DNA of 64,000 nucleotides from Frisingicoccus caecimuris (lineage in GTDB: Bacteria > Bacillota > Clostridia > Lachnospirales > Lachnospiraceae). The stretch lies in assembly GCF_004340975.1 (NCBI RefSeq), contig NZ_SLXA01000001.1:235012-299011 (forward strand), written 5' to 3'. The notes beneath the pieces were generated by a model. It searched no databases. It had not been told where the DNA came from and saw nothing but the letters and a program-made list of their open reading frames with translations. The stretch's first letter is position 1, and each line of letters starts with the position of its first letter. Shown piece by piece: positions 34,424 through 43,700 of the stretch. The translations under genes were made by a program, and so were the position numbers.

Positions 34424-34924
34424 CTATCTCCCACAGCAGAATTTGTATTTTTTACCGCTGCCACAAGGGCACGGTTCGTTTCTGCCGATCTTTTTGCCTT
34501 TTACCACAATCATGGAACGTTTCTGCGCCTTGTAAAGTTCTTTTCTCTTCTCTTCATCAAGAAGTTTATCCCACTGAGGCAGTTCATACAGCCACTCAGC
34601 CTTTGCTGCCACCATATTATAATAAAGTTTTTCCAGATCAATATCAATTGTTACCTGGCTGTCCGCCTCAATCGTATCCACCGGATTTGGCTCTTTTAAG
34701 CTCTCGTTGATACCATCCAGAAAACCGCCGAAAAGAACAACATCCATTTCGAATTTATCGGCCAATTCCTGAACTGTTCCTGAAATAGCTTCTACAGGCT
34801 CCTCCAATAATTTTTCATAAACACCTTTTTCCTGAAGATAATAGTCTGTCCAGAATTTCTGCTGAGCCTGAGCATTATTATTAAATACAGACACCATATC
34901 TTCCCATTGCTGCATTAAACTCAT
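34424..34924 (-). CDS. SEC-C motif protein, unknown function
   Basis: About 166 aa; acidic helical body and a C-terminal SEC-C zinc-binding motif '[19 protein letters not shown]' (Cys-X-Cys...Cys-Cys), as at the tail of SecA. The motif binds zinc and contacts partner proteins. ATG at 34924 is preferred over GTG at 34933 because AAGG lies 8 nt before it. It stands alone between two terminators or gaps. Confidence 0.8.
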   Translation of the reverse strand: MSLMQQWEDMVSVFNNNAQAQQKFWTDYYLQEKGVYEKLLEEPVEAISGTVQELADKFEMDVVLFGGFLDGINESLKEPNPVDTIEADSQVTIDIDLEKLYYNMVAAKAEWLYELPQWDKLLDEEKRKELYKAQKRSMIVVKGKKIGRNEPCPCGSGKKYKFCCGR

Positions 34925-35009
34925 TGTATTCACCTTATCCTTTGATTTTTTTAAGTCGTATTCAATTTTCTATTATATAGAATCCGGTGATTAATGTCAA
35001 ATATTGATT

Positions 35010-36587
35010 TTATATTCGAATCCGAAATGTCTTTGGAGCAAACCGGTAGACCAGGATACAGGCCGCAATACTATACGCCACACAGAACAGAATCGTCATG
35101 ATCCCAAATACCGGAATAGGCATGCGAAACTGCATTAAAAACAGGCAGATAAAATAGGTCGCCAGCATTATGATACGATAAGTACCGCTCTTTAATTCTG
35201 TCCCTGCATTATAAGGCTGCAGCAAATAATAAATCGTAAGGTAATGAATAGAGAAGAACAGACTCATACAAACAATCGAAACAACCAGGATAATATAGTT
35301 CATCCAATGATCTGTTCCTCCGGTAACAAAAAGAATCAGCGCCAGACCACTGCCGATGACGAAGGCCGGAACCGCATTGATCTTCATGATTTCACGAAGG
35401 CGTATCTGGAACAATCGCAGTACAAAATTTGGCTTCTTATAAAACGAATATGTCAACAGACTATGATCACAGTTCATGAAAAGCGCCTGTGTGAAGTTTG
35501 TACCGCGGTTGATCGCATACATAATGAATACAAAATAGGGAAGCCATGTCATCACCATTTTATTGATCTCCGGTTTCAACTCGGGTCTCAAAAAAACTGC
35601 CGCCAATATTCCAATCACTAAAAAAGTACAGACATAAGAAATTTTTTTCGTCGAATTCCATAATATTTTTTTATGTCTTTTGATAAACAGTTCATTCAGA
35701 TATTCAAAGCCTCTGCGGCTGCTGGTAATCGAAATATCCCCGGATATTTTCTTCTCATTTAACTGCTTTACAAGCTGCGCCTTTGCTGTCGAATCCATCT
35801 GATTCGTTAAACCGGACAACAGTTCTTTATTGACTGCCCGATAGTCACGGAAGTTCAGTATTTTTACCAACCCGGCAAAGCCCAGAGGAATACAAAACAA
35901 GAAAACCGTCATAGAAATTACTATCGGCAAAACCAGGCCGAGTACCGGCAAGACGTAAGCCGCCGCTAAAAGCAAAGCAATACCGCCCCATACATATTTA
36001 GAAAGCTTATTTTCGTTATATCCAAAGCCCCGTTTCTCATAATCCCACAGAGAAATTGACACAACAAATAGTTTCATACCTGCTATACAAAACGGAAGAA
36101 TCAGGCAAAACCACAAAGGCACGCCCCGGTCCACTCCAAAGAAAATGGCAAAGGGCATAAAACCGACAATAACTTTGAAAATAGAATAAAGATAATTGAC
36201 CAGTGTATATTCCCTTGCATCCATCCTCATAAGGAACATGGCGTAATATTTATCCTTCGATGGATTAAAAAGGCTGGTGTTCGTAAAACTGCCAATTACT
36301 GTCAGAAACAACAAAACATGGAGAAATACCTGGTTTTCAGGTAATTCCGCATAGAGCATCCCCATTCCCCATACCATCGTGATCAGATAAAGGAATTTTC
36401 CGATAAACGCGGAAATAATTTCCCAAAGTACTGACAGAACATTCGCAAATATTTTAAGTCCCTGTACTTTATACAAAGATTCCGGAAACATATTTTTCAA
36501 AAGTGGAATCTGTTTTAAAGAAAACAAAATACCGTTGACACGGTATGTATTTTTCAGAGAGAAAGAAATTTTCAAAGTTTTATTCAT
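35010..36587 (-). CDS. ABC-2 type exporter permease (large multi-pass membrane protein)
   Basis: 525 aa with about 12 hydrophobic segments spread from residue ~50 to the end, and no enzymatic motif. It overlaps the upstream ATPase gene by 8 bp, so both form one ABC exporter. It lacks a clear FtsX fold and resembles uncharacterised Firmicute permease subunits partnered with BcrA/NatA-type ATPases. The cargo is unknown; antimicrobial peptide efflux or stress defence is plausible from its regulated promoter. Confidence 0.8.
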   Translation of the reverse strand: MNKTLKISFSLKNTYRVNGILFSLKQIPLLKNMFPESLYKVQGLKIFANVLSVLWEIISAFIGKFLYLITMVWGMGMLYAELPENQVFLHVLLFLTVIGSFTNTSLFNPSKDKYYAMFLMRMDAREYTLVNYLYSIFKVIVGFMPFAIFFGVDRGVPLWFCLILPFCIAGMKLFVVSISLWDYEKRGFGYNENKLSKYVWGGIALLLAAAYVLPVLGLVLPIVISMTVFLFCIPLGFAGLVKILNFRDYRAVNKELLSGLTNQMDSTAKAQLVKQLNEKKISGDISITSSRRGFEYLNELFIKRHKKILWNSTKKISYVCTFLVIGILAAVFLRPELKPEINKMVMTWLPYFVFIMYAINRGTNFTQALFMNCDHSLLTYSFYKKPNFVLRLFQIRLREIMKINAVPAFVIGSGLALILFVTGGTDHWMNYIILVVSIVCMSLFFSIHYLTIYYLLQPYNAGTELKSGTYRIIMLATYFICLFLMQFRMPIPVFGIMTILFCVAYSIAACILVYRFAPKTFRIRI

Positions 36588-37287
36588 AGTCTTCCTCCCG
36601 CAAAGCCGCGATAATTTTATCCTTAAATTCCCTGCTGTCCAAATCGGTTTTTTCTACAACTTCCAGTTCGCCATGATTGAGCAGAACGATTTCATCACAA
36701 AGATCCAAAGCCAGATCCATAATGTGCGTAGAAAAAATCGTAATACGGTTCCGTTTTAATGAACGGAGCAGCTGCTTCATCTCCTCAGCAACAACCACAT
36801 CCAGGGATGTCAGCGGCTCATCCATCAGCAAAATATTCGGCTCAGCAATAATATTGATCAGCATCTGCATCTTATTTTTCATTCCGTGGGAATAATCCTT
36901 CAGCAGCTTATCACGATCTTCCTCTGCAATACTCATGTAATCAAAATACTCGTCAATACTTTTTGGGTTCTCAATGGATTTTTCATTGATATCCATAAAA
37001 AACTTCAAAAACTCTCTGCCCGTAAGGAATTCCGGCACCGTAGGCGTCGAGAGTACATAACCGATATCTTCGGCCACCACCTCACGGCGGGAACCCTTTT
37101 CCTCCAGATAAAAGCTGCCGCCGTCCGTCTTTATGTCGCGGTTCAGGCAATTAAACAATGTGGTTTTGCCCGCGCCGTTTCTGCCGAGCAGCCCGTAAAT
37201 CTTACCCTCTTCAAACGTAAAATTAATGTCTCTTAAGACTTCCTTTTTCTCAAACCTTTTCGACAAATGCTCAATTACAAATTCCAT
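36580..37287 (-). CDS. ABC transporter ATP-binding protein (CcmA/BcrA type)
   Basis: 235 aa with Walker A 'GLLGRNGAGKTTLFNCLNR', a signature 'YSHGMKNKMQML' that departs from the classic LSGGQ (as in BcrA-type drug exporters), and Walker B 'ILLMDEPLTSLD'. GGAGG precedes ATG at 37287. It is the first gene of a two-gene operon with the permease. Upstream lie a promoter with a weak -35 and a pair of AAATGTAAG repeats. Confidence 0.92.
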   Translation of the reverse strand: MEFVIEHLSKRFEKKEVLRDINFTFEEGKIYGLLGRNGAGKTTLFNCLNRDIKTDGGSFYLEEKGSRREVVAEDIGYVLSTPTVPEFLTGREFLKFFMDINEKSIENPKSIDEYFDYMSIAEEDRDKLLKDYSHGMKNKMQMLINIIAEPNILLMDEPLTSLDVVVAEEMKQLLRSLKRNRITIFSTHIMDLALDLCDEIVLLNHGELEVVEKTDLDSREFKDKIIAALREEDYE

Positions 37288-37319
37288 GTCGTTTCCTCCG
37301 CCACATTCTTTTTTTCTAC

Positions 37320-37348
37320 ATTATAACATGGTATTTCAGATTTTCGGC
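37320..37348 (-). promoter_or_regulatory. Promoter of the ABC-2 exporter operon
   Basis: TATAAT (37325-37320) with a 17-bp spacer and a poor -35 GCCGAA (37348-37343), suggesting activator dependence. Confidence 0.6.
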
Positions 37349-37358
37349 GGTGCCTGGC

Positions 37359-37378
37359 AAATGTAAGGTAAATGTAAG
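37359..37378. promoter_or_regulatory. Candidate response-regulator operator (two 9-mers, 11 bp apart)
   Basis: AAATGTAAG at 37359-37367 and 37370-37378, beginning 10 bp upstream of the -35 hexamer. The same 9-mer, in opposite orientation and with 21-bp spacing, sits 10 bp upstream of the BceAB-type promoter's -35. Confidence 0.5.
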
Positions 37379-37425
37379 ATGTGAAGGAGGTTCGCCTAAG
37401 ATTGAAAACCTATACTGGCAGAAAG

Positions 37426-38160
37426 TCATTTGATAGTCTCCTGAAATATTCTCTCGCAAAACACCACATACCGCTGATAGTTATGGCGATAGGGATGGCA
37501 GGTAATCAGCGTCACCAGGTCCCGTCCCTCCTGGATGAGCAGCTGATCGATATCCGTCGGGTCGATGACCCGTATCTCCGCCACCTCATAGGTCAATGTC
37601 TCCCGGAAATTCTCAATGTGAATCTCATCCCCAATCTCCAGCGCTTCGATATCCCGGAACATCGCCGTCTCGCTGTAGCCCCGGTGGGCCGCTATGACGC
37701 AGTTGGTGTTCTCTCCGCCAATGGGGTAGGAAGTCTCCGTCAGATGGACAGCTCCAAGGGCCATGTTTTCCTGGTTAGCCCCCAGGAGTATTGGCAGTTC
37801 AATCTCCATCTTCGGGATTGAAAGAAAACCTATCGTATTTCCCTCCAGGCCGTATTCTGTCAGATTGATGTCCGGCTGTTCATAAGCCCAGGGGTCGGTC
37901 AGGTTTTTCTGTTTTTCCAGATAGAGGGCCTCATTTCTTTGTTTCAATTCCTGATAGAGTTCTTCAAAGGGCAGCGCTTCCTTCCCGGGGACCTCTGGCT
38001 GCAGCTGCCGGTCAAACTGTCCCTTCTGCTCCCGAACGTCCTCCCGGTACAGCCAGTCCGTATAAAAGGGGTAAATGAGGACGGCCAACCCGCACAGGAA
38101 CATCAGGACAGGGATCAGTAGATATCCTTTTCCTCTTTTTTGTTCTTGCTTATTTTTCAT
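37426..38160 (-). CDS. Class C-like sortase, second copy
   Basis: 244 aa. N-terminal membrane helix (residues ~14-35); lid motif 'TDPWAYEQP'; catalytic His in 'CVIAAHRGYSETAMF', Cys in 'TLITCHPYRHN' and Arg in 'YQRYVVF'. It lacks the C-terminal membrane anchor usual in class C, so it may be an accessory pilus polymerase or wall-anchoring enzyme. Its start overlaps the end of the first sortase gene by 11 bp; it is the last gene of the pilus operon. Confidence 0.88.
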   Translation of the reverse strand: MKNKQEQKRGKGYLLIPVLMFLCGLAVLIYPFYTDWLYREDVREQKGQFDRQLQPEVPGKEALPFEELYQELKQRNEALYLEKQKNLTDPWAYEQPDINLTEYGLEGNTIGFLSIPKMEIELPILLGANQENMALGAVHLTETSYPIGGENTNCVIAAHRGYSETAMFRDIEALEIGDEIHIENFRETLTYEVAEIRVIDPTDIDQLLIQEGRDLVTLITCHPYRHNYQRYVVFCERIFQETIK

Positions 38161-39034
38161 GTCGCCTTCTCTTCCTCCGCACCATCAAAAAGATTGCCAA
38201 CAATACCAGCAGACAGAGCCCCAGAATCATCCCAACTCCACTCAACTTCAAAGTCAGCCCGGTCTCCTGTTTTTCCATGGTCCTCACTGCTTCTTCCTCC
38301 TGCGGCACATATGCTGTCCGGCTCCCACGGACCAGCAGCCGATGAGTATTGACACCATAAGGGGTGCATGTAAGGAGCGTCACCAGATCTTTTTCCGGTA
38401 TGGCCTGGATGTCCCCAAGTTCTGTAGGGAGTACCGTCTTGATCTGGTCCACCTCATAGGCCAGTGTCTGGTCCAGCACATGGATCAGGAAAATGTCTCC
38501 GATCTCCATCTCATCCAGCCGGGTGAAAAGCTTCGCACTGGGAAGGCCCCGGTGGCCGGTGAGAACGCTGTGACGGAAATTCCCGCCGATAGGCAGAGCG
38601 GTGGATTCGATATGCCCCACGCCTTTTTCCAGCACTTCCTCCGATGTTCCATGATAAATGGGCAGCAATACGTCAATCTTCGGTATCTCCACATAGCCCA
38701 TGACGCCGCCCACATTCAGGACTTCCTCATAGTTCCCCGGCAGTGCATAGCCGCTGCCCGGCACGAAGGGGTCCTTTACCGGATCGCCCGCCAGATTTTC
38801 ATTGTAGGCTTCGGCCTTCTCCCATTCTGCCTCCAGATCTTCTGTACTTCCCGTCTCCATCTGAGCCTGATACTCCCGGATGACCGATATCTGCTCCCGC
38901 TCTGCGAAGTAGTTGCTGACGGTAGGATAAAAAAATACGCCGGCTCCTGTAAAAAACAGCAGGGCGGCCAGAAGGGGGGCAAAAAGCTTGCCTCTCAGTT
39001 TTCCCTTATTCTCCGTTCTTTTTCCTCGTTTCAT
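38150..39034 (-). CDS. Class C sortase (pilus polymerase)
   Basis: About 294 aa with an N-terminal helix (~18-40), lid segment 'VKDPFVPGSGY', catalytic His in 'SVLTGHRGLPSAKLF', Cys and Arg in 'TLLTCTPYGVNTHRLLVRG', and a C-terminal membrane helix plus basic tail. This is the classic pilin-polymerising sortase layout. ATG at 39034 has better spacing to AGAGG than the codon at 39040. It should join pilins through the LPTTG motif of the product encoded upstream. Confidence 0.93.
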   Translation of the reverse strand: MKRGKRTENKGKLRGKLFAPLLAALLFFTGAGVFFYPTVSNYFAEREQISVIREYQAQMETGSTEDLEAEWEKAEAYNENLAGDPVKDPFVPGSGYALPGNYEEVLNVGGVMGYVEIPKIDVLLPIYHGTSEEVLEKGVGHIESTALPIGGNFRHSVLTGHRGLPSAKLFTRLDEMEIGDIFLIHVLDQTLAYEVDQIKTVLPTELGDIQAIPEKDLVTLLTCTPYGVNTHRLLVRGSRTAYVPQEEEAVRTMEKQETGLTLKLSGVGMILGLCLLVLLAIFLMVRRKRRRHEK

Positions 39035-39072
39035 CTGCATGTCCTCTCTGCATTTTCCTGACGGAACCAGTA

Positions 39073-39104
39073 AAGGGGCGGGGTCTCAGCCCCGCCCCTC
39101 TTTC
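39073..39104 (-). terminator. GC-rich hairpin between pilin and sortase genes
   Basis: GGGGCGGGG and CCCCGCCCC arms with a 6-nt loop. Only a short T tract follows, so it probably reduces read-through or protects the pilin mRNA, making sortases scarcer than pilin. Confidence 0.75.
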
Positions 39105-39129
39105 TGGGTCCATCCTTTCTGGATGCCTC

Positions 39130-40719
39130 TTATCTATTGGATACGCCCTTTCTCCTGCGGAGGACAACGAACAAAAGTACCGCTGCGCCCATGATAGCTA
39201 CGCCGCCTGCTGTGAACAGGATCGTTCCCATACCGCCGGTAGTCGGAAGTACAAAGCCCTGGGTATTGATCACATCCAGCGCCACATATCCGTCGGCGAA
39301 CTCACTGCTATTGCCGCTGGTCGGTTTGCCATCAAGGTTGTCATCTTTGATCTCAATAGTCACCGAAGTATTCGGTTTGTTGTATCCACCCGGTGCTTTT
39401 GTTTCAGTCAGGTAATACGTTCCTGTGGACAAACCGGAAATTGTAAGCTTACCTTTGGCATCTCCATTTTCTCCTGCCACAAGCGTAGTCGTTTCCTGCT
39501 CGCCGGTCAGTGCCAGACGGTATGCACCATCATCAGTTTTAACAAGCATCAACGGATTGCTTCCGTCCGAATTCTTGGAAAGGGTAAACTCGGCGCCGGT
39601 CAGCAGTTCGTCCTGCTTGTTAACTTTCCTTATTTTCAGGCCATAGGTGTATACCTTGACATCGTCCGGTGTATCTTTCCATGAAGAACTATCATACGGG
39701 TTATTATTGTAATCCAGTATGGCTTTATTCGTGTTTGCGCCTGTACCTACTACTGCATTTCCGTTGATGACTGCGTCATAATCTACATGAATCTGCGTAT
39801 AAGCGGCAATCTCATCATAAACAAAGTTCAGTGTGAAGCTGGTGGTTTCACTGGCTGCGGCCGGATTTGGTCTTTTTGTGTCTATGCTATATGCCGTATC
39901 TTTTGTCAGCAAAGTTTCACCGTCTGCATTAACACCATATACCTTGATGGAACCATCCGCCAGGCTCAGCCCTGCGGACAGGATATCGCTGATGGCATAG
40001 TTTTTAGCACTCGCATTTGCCGGATATTTAGGCACGTCGGCGCGCAAATCGAAGTTTACTGTATCGCCGATGGCACCCTTGTCGGATACGTCCGAATCAT
40101 GCCCATCACTCTCATCTTCATTGACTTTTTTTTCAATGTCCATGTTGCTGGATTTCACTTCCAGAGAAGGTGTACTCATCTTCCATTCCTGGGCAGTCTC
40201 ATCATACTCCGGTACGATGTTGACTGCGGATGGACGATATACTTTCATACCGTTTTCAATCAGGAGCAGGTAGCCGCCCATAGGCAGGCTGCTGATCGTT
40301 CCATTCCCGGTGCAAGTACCACTGGCAGTAAGAGTAATGGTATTATTTTTAATCGCAGCCGCCAGCGCATCATAAAAGCCAGCTTTCTGATCCGCATTTA
40401 GCTGATTCTCTGTAAATGTTTCCGTCACGCTGTCATCTGTGCCTATGTAACTTGAGTAGTTATCTCTTACCCATGTTTTGACTTCGTCGCTCCAGACATA
40501 TACCGGGTCGACCGGCTGCTGTTCATCATAATTAAAGTTCACGTCCAGCACCTTGTAGGCGCTCACAGTAACGCCATCCTCCACACCAGTTACATTGATA
40601 CTGCCTGTGCTCTCGGCAATCGGAGCCGCAAAAGCGGTCGCTGAGAATATCCCCACTGCCAGGAGCAGGGACAGACATAAGGCTGTCAGCCTTTTCCATG
40701 TGTTTGATCGTTTGTTCAT
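39130..40719 (-). CDS. Major pilin (SpaH/FimA-like isopeptide-forming fimbrial protein)
   Basis: 529 aa. Signal peptide at residues ~1-32 ('LTALCLSLLLAVGIFSATAFA'-type core), then D1-D3 pilin domains: a lysine-bearing segment 'STPSLEVKSSNMDIEKKVNE' after the first domain, a Cna_B-like region from ~350 with E-box 'YYLTETKAPGGYN', and the sorting signal 'LPTTG' with membrane helix and 'RRRKG' tail. The lysine serves cross-linking to LPTTG by sortase C (family knowledge). GGAG lies 8 nt before ATG at 40719. It follows the adhesin by 63 bp. Confidence 0.93.
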   Translation of the reverse strand: MNKRSNTWKRLTALCLSLLLAVGIFSATAFAAPIAESTGSINVTGVEDGVTVSAYKVLDVNFNYDEQQPVDPVYVWSDEVKTWVRDNYSSYIGTDDSVTETFTENQLNADQKAGFYDALAAAIKNNTITLTASGTCTGNGTISSLPMGGYLLLIENGMKVYRPSAVNIVPEYDETAQEWKMSTPSLEVKSSNMDIEKKVNEDESDGHDSDVSDKGAIGDTVNFDLRADVPKYPANASAKNYAISDILSAGLSLADGSIKVYGVNADGETLLTKDTAYSIDTKRPNPAAASETTSFTLNFVYDEIAAYTQIHVDYDAVINGNAVVGTGANTNKAILDYNNNPYDSSSWKDTPDDVKVYTYGLKIRKVNKQDELLTGAEFTLSKNSDGSNPLMLVKTDDGAYRLALTGEQETTTLVAGENGDAKGKLTISGLSTGTYYLTETKAPGGYNKPNTSVTIEIKDDNLDGKPTSGNSSEFADGYVALDVINTQGFVLPTTGGMGTILFTAGGVAIMGAAVLLFVVLRRRKGVSNR

Positions 40720-40782
40720 ACTCTTGTCTCCTTTACATGTTTCTGAATTTTTATATATGATAACAGTCCGGGAGGCCCGCCG

Positions 40783-43700
40783 CTAAACGGCAGGGCGTCC
40801 CCGCCGGCTGTTCCTGCGTTTTAAGACGGCCGCGCCGAGTAAGAGGCCGCCGCCCATAAGCAGAACCCCAAACAGGATAAACAGCGTCGTACCGCTGCCT
40901 CCGGAGGACGGGATGTCCGCCGGTCTCATATTTGGAAGAAGCCATTCTCCTTCGCTTCCCACCGCAAAAGCCGGCGGCAATGTATCCCCAAGGGCTGTGA
41001 TGGTAATCTGCAGGTCGGTCCCTACAACAACCTGCCACTGCCCCGCTGGGAGTACCCGACCATCCGGGGCCTTAGTTTCTGCCAGACGGTATTCGCCGGG
41101 AAGAAGGTCCGTAAAGGTCACCTGTGGATTGCTGGCCTGTGTATCTACAAGTTTCCAACAGCTTCCCGAATTCTTCACATCTACAAGGGCGTTGTGGTCA
41201 TGGGATGTGTCTGTGCAGACAAGCTGATACAGTTTGAACTCCGCACCAGTCAACTCCGCTGTGGTATCCTCCGCTTTTATCTTTGTGAAGGTAAAATTCA
41301 CAGAATTCATCTTATTAACGATTTCATAGTGCTCTTCATCGCTGGGTGTCAGTTGGCTGCCGTCCGGTTCGTAAAGCTGAACTGATCCATCCTTATCCAA
41401 TACAAGCCTCCAAGGCTGTACAGGTTTTTGATAGCCCGGCAGCGCCCCGGTCTCATACAGCAGATATGTTCCCGGCAAGCGCTTTTCCTGAAAAGAAAGT
41501 ATTCCATCCGTGTCCGTTTTTGCTGTAAGCGCTTCGATTTCACTGTCTTCATCAATCACCCAGTTTCCAGTTCCATCCTCTTTTGCAGCGCTGAGAGTAA
41601 ACTCCACGCCTTCAAGACTTTCTCCGCTCTCATTGACCTTGTGAATTCTGCAAGAGAGCGGAACCGACGGCTGATAATAATTGACCTTAACAATATTGCT
41701 GGCCTCTGTGGATTCATTCCAGACAGTTCCATCGGTCGTCGTGCTGACGGTGCATGCTGCATCGTTGTAGGCGTACACAGTGCCGTCAGCAGGAATTTCC
41801 CCCTTTGGGGAAGCCTGCATAAAAATCTCCACATAGACGGACTGAGCGTTCTGCATCACAAATTCGCCGCCGCCCGTACTTTGCCGCAAGTCAAACGCCA
41901 ACGCCGTCACCTGGCTCAGATCTTCCGGAGGCGTCAGCGACCACAAGTCAATATCTGACAAATCCCCCTGGGCTGTAACGCCCTTTGAATCGTATGGCCG
42001 GATACCCTGCGTGGTGGAATAATAGACCTTCACATCCGCCCCCTTTACACTCGCCTGGTGAACACTTACGCCTGTAAGCACCCCTTGCCAACGATTCTTT
42101 TCGCCATCAGCTGTTTCCAGCGTGTCGTAAAAGACAAGGTTTTTTGCCTTAAGGTTGTCTATCCGGGCAGTTTCATACCGCAACTGATAAGAGTATCCAC
42201 CGTCTGCTTCTGCGGTGGCTGACTGCCCGTAAAGGCCGCCCGGTACTTTAACAAATTTTTTAAACCCGGATTCCGTTGCCATAGGTACAGTGACAGTCGT
42301 AACAGCATCACCATACAGTGTCGTTTTACGATCCACTCCGTCCGGATTTTCGTTGCCATTTAAGTCGGTGAAATAGCTCTTTATCGGCTCCTGAAAGCTT
42401 CCGCCGTCGTCATTCTTTCCTTGCCATAGCGTGCCCACCTCTGTTTGCCAGGCCGCGTAGTTGTGAAATGTACTTCCGTTGTCCAGGATATTTGCAAAGG
42501 TACTGATGAGGTCATACCTAAGACCGTAACCAACACCCAGATAACTTCCCTTCTGCGCCGGCCCTTGCACAGAAACAATCATCATCGTCTGACCGGAATC
42601 TCTCCAGTTATCCACAAACTCCGTCTCCCAGGAAATATCACCCGTGTCCTTGCCGGAAGCTAGCACCTCTACATTCTCTACTGAAGTACCTGGCGGCAGA
42701 AGATCGTAAAACTTTCCTTTTTCAAAAGAATTATAATAATAATCGCAATTAGGTCCTCCTTCTTCTTCTTTCGCCCACACAAGCCAATGAATAACGACTC
42801 TGCTGTTTTGATAATCTATTTTAGAAGTACTACGCTTCACTAAGCTACTCTTAACATTTACGGGCACAAGATCTACAGAAGCCTCATCTTCTATATTGAC
42901 ACCATTATTATTGTCATTTTCGACCTGAAAAGAAGCCCAGTTCCAAAATTTAAATCTGTACTTGTCACGGGAAGACAGAATCTCCCGGACGATTTCCTGC
43001 ATATGTTCTGTAGGATTTAAACGGACGATAGGCTTGCACTGCATCTTGACATAATCAGAAGTCGGGGCATAGGATATCCGGAAAGCGCAGGTTCCCTCCG
43101 GCAATTTAAAACCTTGGGCAACGGGCGAACTGTCTGTATAATCTTCACTCAGAATTCCATCTTCATAAAGTCGAAGACGAAGCACAGAAGCAGAAACTGG
43201 CGTTACCTGCCCCCAATGATACCAATCATCCTCTCCATCGGCTTGCAGATAAATCTCCAAAGGCGCATACTTGTCATACTCTGTACCCTTCCCCGTCCAT
43301 CCACGTTCCGGGTCCAGGACCATACTGTATTCTCGTACATTGAATCCAAGATAATCAAAATTAAAATCTCCCTTTTCAAGTGAAATTTTATTTTTATCAC
43401 CTATTTTACCAATCGCCATTTGATAATTCTTATTTTGTGATGAATGAAGAATTCCATCTGTGATTTCTATAGGAACAGGTGTGCCGCTCCCCAACTGGTC
43501 CTGCGGTCTTCTAAACTCTGCCTCCATAACAAATGTAGACACGGTACTCGCAGTAGTGCTGTGACCATATAAAATATCATCAATATTGTCAATTGAATCT
43601 CCGAGGCTTTTAGAAAAATTATATAATTCTCCAGGGTAAGTTGTATCTACAGGCTTATATATGTAACTGGCCGTGGCCTCTTTTTCTTTCAGCACATCGT

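Noticed and set aside
38075-39061. Long 328-codon plus-strand frame opposite the sortase genes
   Set aside because: Its translation is rich in His, Pro and Cys without family features and mirrors two clearly real sortases on the other strand.
41519-41535. Catabolite-response site in the adhesin gene
   Set aside because: TGTAAGCGCTTCGA is deep inside a 4.3-kb gene, far from any promoter; probably chance.
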